Positions 1 to 7,151 of a stretch of DNA of 46,149 nt are shown here, in pieces. This DNA is from Clostridia bacterium. GTDB lineage: Bacteria > Bacillota > Clostridia > Oscillospirales > CAG-272. Each line of letters starts with the position of its first letter. Position 1 is the first letter of the stretch. The notes beneath the pieces were generated by a model. It did no database searches, had not been told where the DNA came from, and saw nothing but the letters and a program-made list of their open reading frames with translations. The stretch is from the NCBI GenBank assembly GCA_017532025.1, contig JAFXJX010000038.1:1-46149 (forward strand). The letters run 5' to 3'. The translations under genes were made by a program, and so were the position numbers.

Positions 1-222
1 CTTCTCCATATTCAAAACCGAGTGCATATACCGAACCAAACTCAAAACCTATGAGGAGGCGCGCCTCCTCATAGGTGAATACATTCATTTCTACAACAAT
101 GAACGTATCCAACTTAAAACAAAACTGACACCACTCGAAAAGCGATGTCAGTTCGTTTCTTAGTCTTAATTATCTATCCACAGGGGGGCTTTTGTGCTGT
201 CCGTACAAATTGGGGCAGTTCA
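1..222 (+). mobile_element. 3' end of an IS3-family insertion sequence
   Basis: The window opens inside an insertion sequence. An open frame ends at 161-163 and encodes a typical IS3-family OrfB (integrase-like) C-terminus. About 50 bases further on lies a terminal sequence reading GGGGCAGTTCA at 212-222, the form expected of an IS3 right-hand inverted repeat (TGAACTGCCCC on the other strand). The right boundary is therefore put at about 222, 20 bases short of the stop codon of the SulP gene. The left end, the orfA gene and any target duplication lie outside the window, so the exact boundary is inferred. Confidence 0.75.
2..163 (+). CDS. IS3-family transposase OrfB, C-terminal part (5'-partial)
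   Basis: The last 53 residues of an IS3-family DDE transposase read in frame from base 2 to the TAG at 161-163. The motifs KTECIYRTKLKTYEEA, then EYIHFYNNERIQLKTKLTP, match the end of the rve integrase domain, where the glutamate of KTYEEA lies just past the catalytic core and YIHFYNNERIQ is the family tail. The enzyme would cut and join IS ends during transposition, but only the C-terminal tail is visible, so activity cannot be judged. Codons 47-76 form a perfect 30-bp palindrome without disturbing the reading frame. Confidence 0.8.
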   Translation, partial: FSIFKTECIYRTKLKTYEEARLLIGEYIHFYNNERIQLKTKLTPLEKRCQFVS

Positions 223-241
223 CGTTTGGCGAGGCTTTATT

Positions 242-1498
242 CTATGCAGCTTTCCTGTTAGCAAGTTTTTTGATGATAACGATCAAATAATGCACCGCAA
301 GTCCTACCGCAATGGCAACCACAAGGTCAAAGACTACGGTTAAAACAAAGGTAAGCACAAGCACAAGGGTTTCGTAAATCGGCGCATTTTTGCAGATCGA
401 CACAAAATGACGCCACTCGCTCATGTTGTAGGCAACCATAAAGAGTACCGCCGCAATCACAGGCATTGGGATGAACGATGCGTAAGGCATCAACAGAACA
501 AGCACGAGAAGAAGCAGGACAGCGTGTACCATTCCCGAAATCGGCGATCGGCCGCCGTTTTTCACGTTTGCCGCTGTTCTGGCAATCGCACCGGTTGCGG
601 GAATACCGCCAAAGAGTGCCGAGCAGATGTTACCGGTTCCCTGCGCGATCAGCTCGGTGTTGGAATTGTGTTTGTCATCAATCATTTTGTCAGACACAAC
701 ACAAGAAAGAAGCGATTCAATTGCCGCCAAAATGGCAATGGTAAAGGCACTTGGAATAAGTTTTACAATCTTCCCTGCCTCAAATTTCGGAAGTGTAAAA
801 GGCGGAAGCGAGGCTTCAATGGTGTAAAGGTCACCAATGGTATTGACAGCAAGTCCGGCAAGAGCCACAATAACGGTAATAACAAGTACCGCAATCAAAG
901 AGCCCGGAATCTTTTTGCTGATCTTGGGCCAAACGATCAGAATGGCAAGCGCAACAAGTCCTGTTCCAAGCGCCCAAGGATTGAATGTGGTAATCGAATG
1001 TGCAATGGCTTCAATCTTTTCAATCGCTTCAACGGCATTGGTGCCTTCTGCAAAGGTGAGACCGAGAAAATCCTTGATCTGCCCGATCACAATCGTGATG
1101 GCAATACCCGAGGTAAAACCAACCGTAATGGTTTCGGGTATGTATTTGATGAGTGTGCCAAGTCGCAAAAGACCCATGATGATAAGCATGGCACCTGCCA
1201 TAAGCGTGGCGATGGCAAGTCCTTCAATGCCGTGCTGTGCAACAATACCCGCCACAATAGCGGCAAAGGCAGCTGTCGGCCCTGAGATATTTACGCGGCT
1301 TCCGCCAAGGAAAGCAATCACAAAACCTGCCACAATGGCGGTATAAAGTCCCCTCTCGGGCGAAACACCTGACGCAATGGCAAGCGCAATTGATAGAGGG
1401 AGCGCTATGATAGCAACAATAACCCCTGCCACAAGGTCAGAAACGAGCTGTTTTTTTGTATAGTTCTTGAATACCTCAAATAGTTTTGGTTTAAACAT
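242..1498 (-). CDS. SulP-family anion permease without STAS domain
   Basis: A 418-residue, very hydrophobic protein with the SulP/SLC26 transport-core signature: ALPLSIALAIASGVSPERGLY near residue 33, then GGSRVNISGPTAAF near 65. Members move sulfate, bicarbonate or other inorganic anions across the cytoplasmic membrane; the substrate here cannot be told. Typical bacterial SulP proteins have 500-600 residues and end in a cytoplasmic STAS domain. This one stops right after the last membrane helix (HYLIVIIKKLANRKAA), so STAS is missing. The IS3 end lies 20 bases beyond the stop, which makes loss by insertion possible but unproven. The start has an AAGGA site, and a promoter lies at 1533-1561. 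Confidence 0.85.
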   Translation of the reverse strand: MFKPKLFEVFKNYTKKQLVSDLVAGVIVAIIALPLSIALAIASGVSPERGLYTAIVAGFVIAFLGGSRVNISGPTAAFAAIVAGIVAQHGIEGLAIATLMAGAMLIIMGLLRLGTLIKYIPETITVGFTSGIAITIVIGQIKDFLGLTFAEGTNAVEAIEKIEAIAHSITTFNPWALGTGLVALAILIVWPKISKKIPGSLIAVLVITVIVALAGLAVNTIGDLYTIEASLPPFTLPKFEAGKIVKLIPSAFTIAILAAIESLLSCVVSDKMIDDKHNSNTELIAQGTGNICSALFGGIPATGAIARTAANVKNGGRSPISGMVHAVLLLLVLVLLMPYASFIPMPVIAAVLFMVAYNMSEWRHFVSICKNAPIYETLVLVLTFVLTVVFDLVVAIAVGLAVHYLIVIIKKLANRKAA

Positions 1499-1532
1499 TT
1501 TTTATATGTCCTTTTTCTTTTACTCCGAACAC

Positions 1533-1561
1533 ATTCTACACATTTTTTTCAAAAAGCTCAA
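1533..1561 (-). promoter_or_regulatory. Sigma-A-type promoter for the SulP gene
   Basis: On the minus strand TTGAGC (1556-1561) and TAGAAT (1533-1538) are separated by exactly 17 bases and lie about 35 bases upstream of the SulP start codon. Found by eye; no transcription start is known. Confidence 0.55.
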
Positions 1562-1655
1562 TAGGTTTTGGAGAAAATTTTTGAGAAATGCTTGATTCGT
1601 ATGTTTTTCTAAGGTTCTGAATATACTGTATAGGAATATACGTTTGAGGTGTGCT

Positions 1656-2179
1656 ATGAAACGACAGGTAGGACTCTGGCAACTGATGGGCTTTGCTGTT
1701 ACAGCGCTTGGCGGAACGCTGTTGCATTTTTTATATGAGTGGACCGGCGAACAGGTATGGATTGCACCGTTTTCGGGTATCAATGAGTCCACATGGGAAC
1801 ACATGAAGATCCTTTTTTGGCCTATGTTTCTCTATGCCATTGTGCAAAGCTTTTTCTTCAAAGACAGAAATGACTTTTGGTGTATCAAGTGCAAAGGGAT
1901 TCTTGCCGGTCTTGTTTCGATCCCTCTTCTGTTTTACACCTATAATGGCGCGATCGGAAAATCACCCGATTGGATCAACATTGCCATTTTCTTTATTTCT
2001 GCGGCAATAGCCTATATTTATGAAACAAAGCTGTTTTGAATGACGAAATCGCTTGCAAACGCCCCAAATTTGCCTTTGCGATTCTCGCTTTTATTGCGGC
2101 CCTGTTCATCTTCTTCACCTTCAAAACACCCGAAATCGGCATATTCAAGGATCCGCTGACGGGTACGTACGGGATCTAA
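1656..2179 (+). pseudogene. Small integral membrane protein (DUF6512-like), frameshifted
   Basis: Translation from ATG 1656 (GAGGTG site at 1646-1651) gives MKRQVGLWQLMGFAVTALGG and continues for 127 residues to a TGA at 2037-2039. The sense of the protein then continues in the -1 frame from about 2036 to the TAA at 2177: ACKRPKFAFAILAFIAALFI, then DPLTGTYGI. Adding one T to the run at 2034-2037 would restore a single protein of about 174 residues with four or five membrane helices. The motifs SGINESTWEHMK and DPLTGTYGI fit my memory of the DUF6512 family, whose function is unknown. Genuine decay, a sequence error in a homopolymer and, less likely, programmed slippage are all possible. Confidence 0.65.
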
Positions 2180-2209
2180 AAGCCTGTGAGATTTATTCCC
2201 ACAGGCTTT
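2179..2209. terminator. Bidirectional terminator hairpin
   Basis: Inverted repeat AAAGCCTGTG (2179-2188) / CACAGGCTTT (2200-2209) with an 11-base loop. It overlaps the stop of the small membrane protein gene and lies 43 bases past the SDR stop on the other strand, so it can serve both converging genes. The T tail is short on both sides. Confidence 0.6.
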
Positions 2210-2251
2210 ACTGATTTAATCAGTTTGGCTTCACTATACTGTTTTCCATTC

Positions 2252-2965
2252 TCATCTCTCGTCAAGTCTCCAACCGCAGTCGCCATGATAGATCATTTGT
2301 TTTGTCATACCGCCGTCAATGCAGATGTTTTCCCCGGTAATAAAGCCTGCCATCTCCGAGCAAAGAAATAACACCATGTTGGCAATGTCGGGCGGATTGC
2401 CAACTCTTCCTGCTGGCTGTTGTATGGCATCCGCACCTTGATATACGGTATAATTATTGTCGATCCATCCGGGCGATATAGAGTTCACTCGAACCTTTCC
2501 GGAAAGGCTCACCGCAAGCGCGTGAGTAAGCGCGGAAATACCGCCCTTTGCTGCGGTGTAGCTCTCGGTTTCGGGCTGACTCATTCTGTCACGAGAGGAT
2601 GAAATATTGATAATACTTGCTCCTTGTGTCATATAAGGCGCAAACAGCTTGGCAAGATAAAAAGGAGCTGTAACGCCAACTTTCAAGGCATATTCAAAGT
2701 CCTCGTAACTGCCGCCTGTAATACCGCACATTTTGGGTGCTGCGTTGTTGATGAGATAATCCACTCTGCCATAGTCGGCAATGACTTTCTTGGCAAAAGC
2801 TTCAAGTGTCTTTTGGTCGGCAAGATCACCCACAAAGTAGTCGTTCTCAATCAGATCGATCACGCAAACCGTTGCCCCTGCCGCTCGAAAACTATCGCAA
2901 ATGCACTTGCCAATCCCTCTCGCACCGCCGGTCACAACCGCAATTTTGTTTTTGAAATCAAACAT
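2252..2965 (-). CDS. SDR-family oxidoreductase
   Basis: A 237-residue classical short-chain dehydrogenase/reductase. The Rossmann nucleotide-binding motif TGGARGIG is at 12-19, the NNAA motif near 73, the catalytic serine in ISSSRDR near 121 and the catalytic YTAAK near 136. The C-terminal GENICIDGG is usual for FabG-like members. It would use NAD(P)H to oxidise or reduce a carbonyl or alcohol; the substrate cannot be told. The length is normal. Its start codon overlaps the end of a GNAT remnant (2958-3116) on the same strand, so this gene probably once followed an acetyltransferase gene. Confidence 0.88.
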   Translation of the reverse strand: MFDFKNKIAVVTGGARGIGKCICDSFRAAGATVCVIDLIENDYFVGDLADQKTLEAFAKKVIADYGRVDYLINNAAPKMCGITGGSYEDFEYALKVGVTAPFYLAKLFAPYMTQGASIINISSSRDRMSQPETESYTAAKGGISALTHALAVSLSGKVRVNSISPGWIDNNYTVYQGADAIQQPAGRVGNPPDIANMVLFLCSEMAGFITGENICIDGGMTKQMIYHGDCGWRLDER

Positions 2966-3116
2966 AGTTGGTTCTTCCTTTCTCCCAATCTTCCTTTATC
3001 AAAAGCATCGCATGACCGGTGCGAATCTCACCGAGAAGACTCACATCAAGTCCTTCGGTGGTATGATGATAAACAAATCCAAGCTTCTCCATCACGCGTC
3101 GGCTTTTTAGATAATC
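2958..3116 (-). pseudogene. C-terminal remnant of a GNAT acetyltransferase
   Basis: A 52-residue minus-strand frame ending in TGA at 2958-2960 reads DYLKSRRVMEKLGFVYHH and ends IKEDWEKGRTNYV. The stretch SRRVMEKLGFVYH is the hallmark of the last acetyl-CoA-binding part of GNAT N-acetyltransferases. No start and no upstream two thirds of the domain exist: the fragment begins inside the end of the 155-residue gene at 3107, in a different frame. I read this as a deletion scar that joined a foreign 3' end to the neighbouring gene. It is unlikely to be expressed as a useful protein. Confidence 0.6.
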
Positions 3117-3574
3117 TCCCACATTTTTTCTGTATTGATTACGTCTCCGTTTTTTAACCAGTCTTTTAAAACCGTTTCAAACTTTTTTGTATCAACAACC
3201 CCTTCTTCAACAAGGCAATAATAATCTGATAAGCCGGCACAACAATTGGAAAAAGTGCAGAACGGTATTACTTGTGAAAAATGATACAAAGCCGACATAA
3301 CTTCATCTGTTGTCATTTCATTTTTTTCATACCGATCGCAAAGCTCAACTCTCCATCTTGTATATACGCTTTCTTCATCAAACGGATTTTCAAGGCAGTA
3401 TAAATGTAAGTGATACTCAACTTCTTTCATATCATCACCGCAATCAATAAGAGTGAGAATAATATCCGAAAGAGGGTTCTCTGTTTCAAGGTAGCAGTTT
3501 AACCATTTATCATAAGATGCCCAATCACCGCATAATAGCTTTATTCGCTCATAATACGCATCTTCTCGTGTCAT
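3107..3574 (-). CDS. Hypothetical protein, 155 residues
   Basis: No family recognised. The protein is soluble, acidic and predicted mostly helical, with aromatic residues and five cysteines spread along it (WASYDKWLNCYLETENPL, CLENPFDEESVYTRWR, FCTFSNCCAGLSDYYCL). Its ATG overlaps the TGA of the P-loop protein upstream by four bases (ATGA), with AAGGAG eight bases before the start, so the two are probably translationally coupled. The C-terminus (EKMWEII) runs into the GNAT remnant, so the natural 3' end may have been changed by that rearrangement. Confidence 0.65.
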   Translation of the reverse strand: MTREDAYYERIKLLCGDWASYDKWLNCYLETENPLSDIILTLIDCGDDMKEVEYHLHLYCLENPFDEESVYTRWRVELCDRYEKNEMTTDEVMSALYHFSQVIPFCTFSNCCAGLSDYYCLVEEGVVDTKKFETVLKDWLKNGDVINTEKMWEII

Positions 3575-4071
3575 ATCCTGTTCTCCTTACCATCATGTAA
3601 AAACGTATCTGCTTCTTCTCTGCTTGTGAGAACAAAAATATTCTTATCACTGTACCTTTCAAGCAGCGCTAATACTTTGGGCTTTTGCTGGTCGTTATAG
3701 CTTTTTATAAACTCGATAAATTCCGCATCTTCTTCGGTTTCGATCCACGGCATATCACTGCGCGGCTTTCCACGGCGCTCTTTGATTCCGTCAAGGCAAA
3801 CGTCAAGCGGAAAGTCGAGGAAAATCACCGTATCGCAGGCCGCCATTCGCAGCTCCATCGTAGAACCATAATTGCCGTCAATGATCCACTCGTCTTTTTC
3901 GAGCACAGCGGACAACCACTCACGGAATACGCTCTTTTCTACCGTAGTCTTATCTGCGTTCCAATACATCATGTCGAGATGATACAGCGGAATGCCTGTC
4001 TTATTATGTAATGCCCGCGCAACCGTGCTTTTACCGCTTCCGGGGCAACCGATGACGATTATTTTCTTCAT
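3571..4071 (-). CDS. P-loop NTPase, adenylate kinase/topology-modulation-like
   Basis: A 166-residue ATP-binding protein with Walker A GCPGSGKST at 8-16, an LDMMYWNAD motif near 32, WIIDGNYGSTME near 62 and ERRGKPRSD near 98. This order matches the small AAA/adenylate-kinase-like family often annotated as DNA topology modulation protein (FlaR-like). It probably phosphorylates a small molecule; the substrate is unknown and the family name should not be taken literally. It is the first of two overlapping genes (ATGA overlap with the gene at 3107). Confidence 0.75.
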   Translation of the reverse strand: MKKIIVIGCPGSGKSTVARALHNKTGIPLYHLDMMYWNADKTTVEKSVFREWLSAVLEKDEWIIDGNYGSTMELRMAACDTVIFLDFPLDVCLDGIKERRGKPRSDMPWIETEEDAEFIEFIKSYNDQQKPKVLALLERYSDKNIFVLTSREEADTFLHDGKENRI

Positions 4072-4114
4072 TTTGATTCATCCCATCTACTGTTTCATAC
4101 CGTCAAATTGGAAG

Positions 4115-4573
4115 TTAGCGCATACAAGCATTTACGAATTTTATTGGTACATCCATGCGCTCTGCAACCTGTTCCGGTGTCATACCGCTATCCAAAAACC
4201 GTTTGCAAACCACTTTTATATTTTCGCCAATCTCAATGATGTGCTTGTCGGGATCGTAAATTCTAACCACTCGTTGTCCCCATGTATGTTCCTTGATAGG
4301 ATGCACATATTCCACATCACACTTTGTCAGTTTCTGAGTGAACGCATCAAAATCATCCTCTTCAAAATAAATCTCGGAGCTATTGCTACCGAAAGAAATA
4401 TCATCAGTACCAATAAATTCTCGCCAAGTGTCAAGAGTTTGTAATGACAAACCGCCTGTCAAGGTTTTGTTTGCACCGAAATCCATAATTACGTGAAATC
4501 CAAACACTTTTTTATAAAACTCAACCGACTTGTCTATGTCTGTCACGACAAGCATAGGATTCTTAACTTTCAT
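4115..4573 (-). CDS. VOC-family protein (glyoxalase/bleomycin-resistance fold)
   Basis: A 152-residue vicinal-oxygen-chelate protein: KNPMLVVTDIDKSVEFYKKVFGF at the N-terminus, with SSEIYFEEDDFDAF and RVVRIYDPDKHIIEIGE further on. The final glutamate of HIIEIGE is the usual metal ligand. Members include glyoxalases, dioxygenases and drug-binding proteins; the role here is open. I start at ATG 4573 (MKVKNPM), which has AGAGG eight bases upstream, not at the in-frame GTG at 4582, which overlaps that site. The last 30 residues (MTPEQVAERMDVPIKFV) look like a small helix-turn-helix-like extension that is often seen in this subfamily. Confidence 0.8.
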   Translation of the reverse strand: MKVKNPMLVVTDIDKSVEFYKKVFGFHVIMDFGANKTLTGGLSLQTLDTWREFIGTDDISFGSNSSEIYFEEDDFDAFTQKLTKCDVEYVHPIKEHTWGQRVVRIYDPDKHIIEIGENIKVVCKRFLDSGMTPEQVAERMDVPIKFVNACMR

Positions 4574-4594
4574 CAACGTCACCTCTGCAAATTC

Positions 4595-5374
4595 TTATTT
4601 GTTCATCCCATCCACCATCTCGCAGGATTTCGCTGTCATTTCCACCCACGCGGGGCGAAAGCCGCTTTTGATGGCATTGCGAACCGATTTGATATTGCAC
4701 CAGGCGGCACAGTAAAACGGCACTTTTCCACGATTCAGTATTTCGATGGCAAGACGGCTTGTGAGCGCAGAGGCAATCCCCAGCCTGCGATATGCGGGAA
4801 GCACGTCAATGCCGATCTGCCACATCTGCTCGCAATCGGCTGAACAGCCCGCAAGTCCAACAAGTTTGCCATTATCGTATGCACCCACGCCAAGGATATC
4901 AAGATGCTTTCTCTCCTTGCAAAGTGCATTCGACCATTCGGGCAGGTATAGGTCGGCAAAATCTTCTTGTGAGAGCAAGCGCAACTCGTAGGGACAGGCG
5001 TCCTCGACTGTCCGCGCGCGCAAAACATCCACATCCGGCAGAAAATACTCCGCCATAAAGCAGATTTTTTGTCCCTTTTGCATTAAGGCTTCGTTAAGGA
5101 TGTGGATCGTAGGTGTATCAAAGCAATCAACCATTGAGTACGAACCAATATATTGCTCGGTCATTTCACAGAATTCAGGCGAAACCGATGCCACAATATT
5201 ATTGCCATACGACACAAGCTGACAGGAAAACGGCAACTTCAGATACCGCCGTGCACGCTCATTGTCACGCGAGATAACAATAAGATTTTCACTCTTTTCA
5301 AAGTCACTTGCCTTGCAAGAAAGATCAATCGCCGATTGCATCATGGCGATTTTCAGAATCTCTTGATTTGTCAT
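4595..5374 (-). CDS. GNAT-family N-acetyltransferase
   Basis: A 259-residue protein whose C-terminal half carries the acetyl-CoA-binding core: MWQIGIDVLPAYRRLGIASAL near 190 with the RRLGIA pyrophosphate loop, followed by FYCAAWCNIKSVRNAIKSGF. It would move an acetyl group to an amine; the acceptor is unknown. The N-terminal half (about 130 residues) has no recognised motif and may bind the acceptor, as in two-part GNAT proteins. The start is set at ATG 5374, six bases after GAGGAT, which places the first 50 bases inside the end of the upstream membrane protein gene. Confidence 0.8.
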   Translation of the reverse strand: MTNQEILKIAMMQSAIDLSCKASDFEKSENLIVISRDNERARRYLKLPFSCQLVSYGNNIVASVSPEFCEMTEQYIGSYSMVDCFDTPTIHILNEALMQKGQKICFMAEYFLPDVDVLRARTVEDACPYELRLLSQEDFADLYLPEWSNALCKERKHLDILGVGAYDNGKLVGLAGCSADCEQMWQIGIDVLPAYRRLGIASALTSRLAIEILNRGKVPFYCAAWCNIKSVRNAIKSGFRPAWVEMTAKSCEMVDGMNK

Positions 5375-5720
5375 GATTATCCTCATCGGTGTTAGTTTTT
5401 TTCTTCTTTTTCAACACAGCCTTCGCTTTTTGGTGGAATCTCTTTAATACGCCAAGCGTTTTGGTGTCGTTGGGAAACCACCATCGCATCAACAGAATGG
5501 CTATGGCAAAGGTAACTATTTTTTCAAAAGAAAAAGGCACCCACAAAAACGCAAGATAAGCACCCGATACGGCGATCATCCATCCAATCTGATAGTATGT
5601 TCCCACGCCAAACATGATATAGGACCATCCGTTGGTAATCAGCCATGCAATACCGAAACATAGAAGTAATCTTGGATTGGCAATAAATTGTAGAAAGGTT
5701 TTCAATCTTTGTTTGAACAT
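5325..5720 (-). CDS. Small membrane protein, hypothetical
   Basis: A 131-residue protein with three predicted membrane helices (about 16-36, 42-62 and 64-82) and a long, very polar, lysine- and aspartate-rich tail (KKKKKTNTDEDNHDKSRDSE). The stretch VPFSFEKIVTFAIAILLMRWWFP followed by KTLGVL recurs, from memory, in unnamed clostridial membrane proteins. Function unknown. The 3' end overlaps the start of the GNAT gene by 50 bases in another frame. A promoter (TTGATT-16-TATAAT) lies upstream at 5755-5782. Confidence 0.7.
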   Translation of the reverse strand: MFKQRLKTFLQFIANPRLLLCFGIAWLITNGWSYIMFGVGTYYQIGWMIAVSGAYLAFLWVPFSFEKIVTFAIAILLMRWWFPNDTKTLGVLKRFHQKAKAVLKKKKKTNTDEDNHDKSRDSENRHDAIGD

Positions 5721-5754
5721 AAGTAAGTTATTCTCCGTAGAGTATTCTTTTTTT

Positions 5755-5782
5755 ATTATACCACAAATACACGAAAAATCAA
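5755..5782 (-). promoter_or_regulatory. Promoter for the gene at 5325-5720
   Basis: Minus-strand TTGATT (5777-5782), 16-base spacer, TATAAT (5755-5760), about 35 bases upstream of the start codon. It probably also feeds the GNAT, VOC and downstream genes. Confidence 0.5.
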
Positions 5783-5813
5783 TATCGGTTTGGGATGCAT
5801 ATCTGAAAAGAAC

Positions 5814-5842
5814 TTGACTTTTTTATTCAAATACGATATGAT
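5814..5842 (+). promoter_or_regulatory. Sigma-A-type promoter for the M42 peptidase
   Basis: TTGACT (5814-5819) and TATGAT (5837-5842) with a 17-base spacer, 32 bases before the start codon. Close to the consensus. Confidence 0.75.
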
Positions 5843-5874
5843 AATAAAGGAAATCAAAATAGGAGATACATATC

Positions 5875-6912
5875 ATGAATCGTGAATATGCAAACTATGC
5901 GGTAGAACAAGCTACTTCCCTTTTGGCAATTGATAGCCCTTCCGGCTATACAGATAAGGCAGCAAAATGGATTTTGAACCAATTTATTTCGCTTGGTTTT
6001 GATGCCAAATTGACCGTAAAAGGCGGCGTTTTGGTGGATCTCGGCGGTGAAAATCGTGATGATGCCTTGCTTTTGGAGGCGCACACCGATACACTCGGCG
6101 GAATGGTTGCCGAAATCAAAGGAACCGGCAGACTCAGAATCGTTCCTCTCGGCGGCATGCGTGCCGAGAATGCAGAAGCTGAAAACCTTCGTGTTTATAC
6201 AAGAAACGGTATTTGCTACGAAGGCACGCTTCAACTTTGCAATGCATCGGTTCATGTGAATACAAACTACGGCTCTACCCCTCGTAACTTCAATACTACC
6301 GAAGTTGTACTCGATGAAGATGTTACCTCAAGTGATAAAGCCCGTGAGATGGGCATTGAAGTGGGTGACATTGTGGCATTTAACCCCCGAACCAAAGTAA
6401 CGGCAAGCGGATATATCAAAAGCCGTTTTCTTGATGATAAGCTTTCTGTCGGTATTTTGTTCGGACTTGCCAAATATATCAAAGATCAAGCCATCGCCCT
6501 CTCGCGCCGTGTGTATATGCACATCACCGTATATGAGGAAGTCGGTCATGGCGGTTCTTCCTCTGTTCCCTGCGGTGTTACCGAAGCCATCAGTGTGGAT
6601 ATGGGCTGTGTGGGCGACGGACTGAAATGCACCGAAAAGACCGTTTCGATCTGTGCCAAAGATTCGGGCGGTCCGTATAGCTATGAGGTAGTGGGAAAGC
6701 TGATTGATGCTGCCAAAAAAGAAAACGCAGAATATGCAGTCGATATTTATCCCAGTTACGGCTCCGATGTGGAAGCAACGCTTAGTGCAGGATTTGATAT
6801 CCGACACGGTCTGATCGGTCCCGGCGTATATGCCAGCCACGGCTATGAAAGAAGCCATATTGACGGCGTTTATAACACACTGAAAGTGTTAAAGGGATAT
6901 CTTTCAATTTGA
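5875..6912 (+). CDS. M42-family metallopeptidase (glutamyl aminopeptidase-like)
   Basis: A 345-residue cytoplasmic aminopeptidase of the M42 family, which trims N-terminal residues from peptides with two metal ions. Visible ligands and catalytic groups: EAHTDTLGG (H70, D72), FLDDKLS (D187/D188), EEVGHGG (E221/E222), VDMG (D242) and the C-terminal SHGYERSH, which supplies the last histidine. SPSGYTDKAAKW near the N-terminus and the length are normal for the family. It is a single-gene unit with a strong promoter (5814-5842), AGGAG nine bases before ATG and a terminator at 6951-6979. Confidence 0.9.
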   Translation: MNREYANYAVEQATSLLAIDSPSGYTDKAAKWILNQFISLGFDAKLTVKGGVLVDLGGENRDDALLLEAHTDTLGGMVAEIKGTGRLRIVPLGGMRAENAEAENLRVYTRNGICYEGTLQLCNASVHVNTNYGSTPRNFNTTEVVLDEDVTSSDKAREMGIEVGDIVAFNPRTKVTASGYIKSRFLDDKLSVGILFGLAKYIKDQAIALSRRVYMHITVYEEVGHGGSSSVPCGVTEAISVDMGCVGDGLKCTEKTVSICAKDSGGPYSYEVVGKLIDAAKKENAEYAVDIYPSYGSDVEATLSAGFDIRHGLIGPGVYASHGYERSHIDGVYNTLKVLKGYLSI

Positions 6913-6950
6913 AAAAAATGTCATATAAGTGACGTTCCACGTTAAACAGA

Positions 6951-6979
6951 AAAGCCTGTGCAAAAAATGCACAGGCTTT
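6951..6979. terminator. Bidirectional terminator hairpin
   Basis: AAAGCCTGTGC (6951-6961) / GCACAGGCTTT (6969-6979) with a 7-base A/T loop, between two converging genes: the M42 peptidase and the 41-residue membrane protein that ends the ligA operon. The same GCCTGTG stem motif occurs in the hairpin at 2179-2209. Confidence 0.75.
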
Positions 6980-6992
6980 CTCTGTTTGGTGA

Positions 6993-7118
6993 TTAGGCGT
7001 TCATTAACATCTGAACGAGCATAAATACAACACCGGCAACCATGAGACCGCCCATGATGCCGCAAGCCACTCTCACCCAAAGCTTGGATGTGTTTGTGTT
7101 CTGAGACTTGTTTGCCAT
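6993..7118 (-). CDS. Small single-pass membrane protein, 41 residues
   Basis: A short gene with an excellent GGAGGT site seven to ten bases before ATG 7118. The product starts MANKSQNTNTSKLWVRVACG, followed by a single hydrophobic helix (about residues 18-38) and a short end LMNA. It lies 33 bases after the ParC-like gene and just before the operon terminator, so it is probably the last gene of the ligA operon. The layout (basic N-terminus, one helix) resembles small membrane proteins such as the stressosome-linked Prli42, but I see no sequence match strong enough for that name. Function unknown. Confidence 0.7.
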   Translation of the reverse strand: MANKSQNTNTSKLWVRVACGIMGGLMVAGVVFMLVQMLMNA

Positions 7119-7151
7119 TTTGAAAATACCTCCGATATATGTTATATATTT

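Noticed and set aside
407-1346. Long plus-strand frames opposite the SulP gene
   Set aside because: The minus-strand translation has clear SulP motifs and a promoter; the plus frames are rich in Arg, His and Asn and have no family features.
2034-2040. Programmed -1 frameshift at the T run of the small membrane protein gene
   Set aside because: The run is only four T followed by G, with no proper slippery heptamer and no evident pseudoknot, so a plain deletion or error is simpler.
6328-6858. 176-codon minus-strand frame opposite the M42 peptidase
   Set aside because: Antisense to a gene with complete metal-binding motifs; no promoter or ribosome site.
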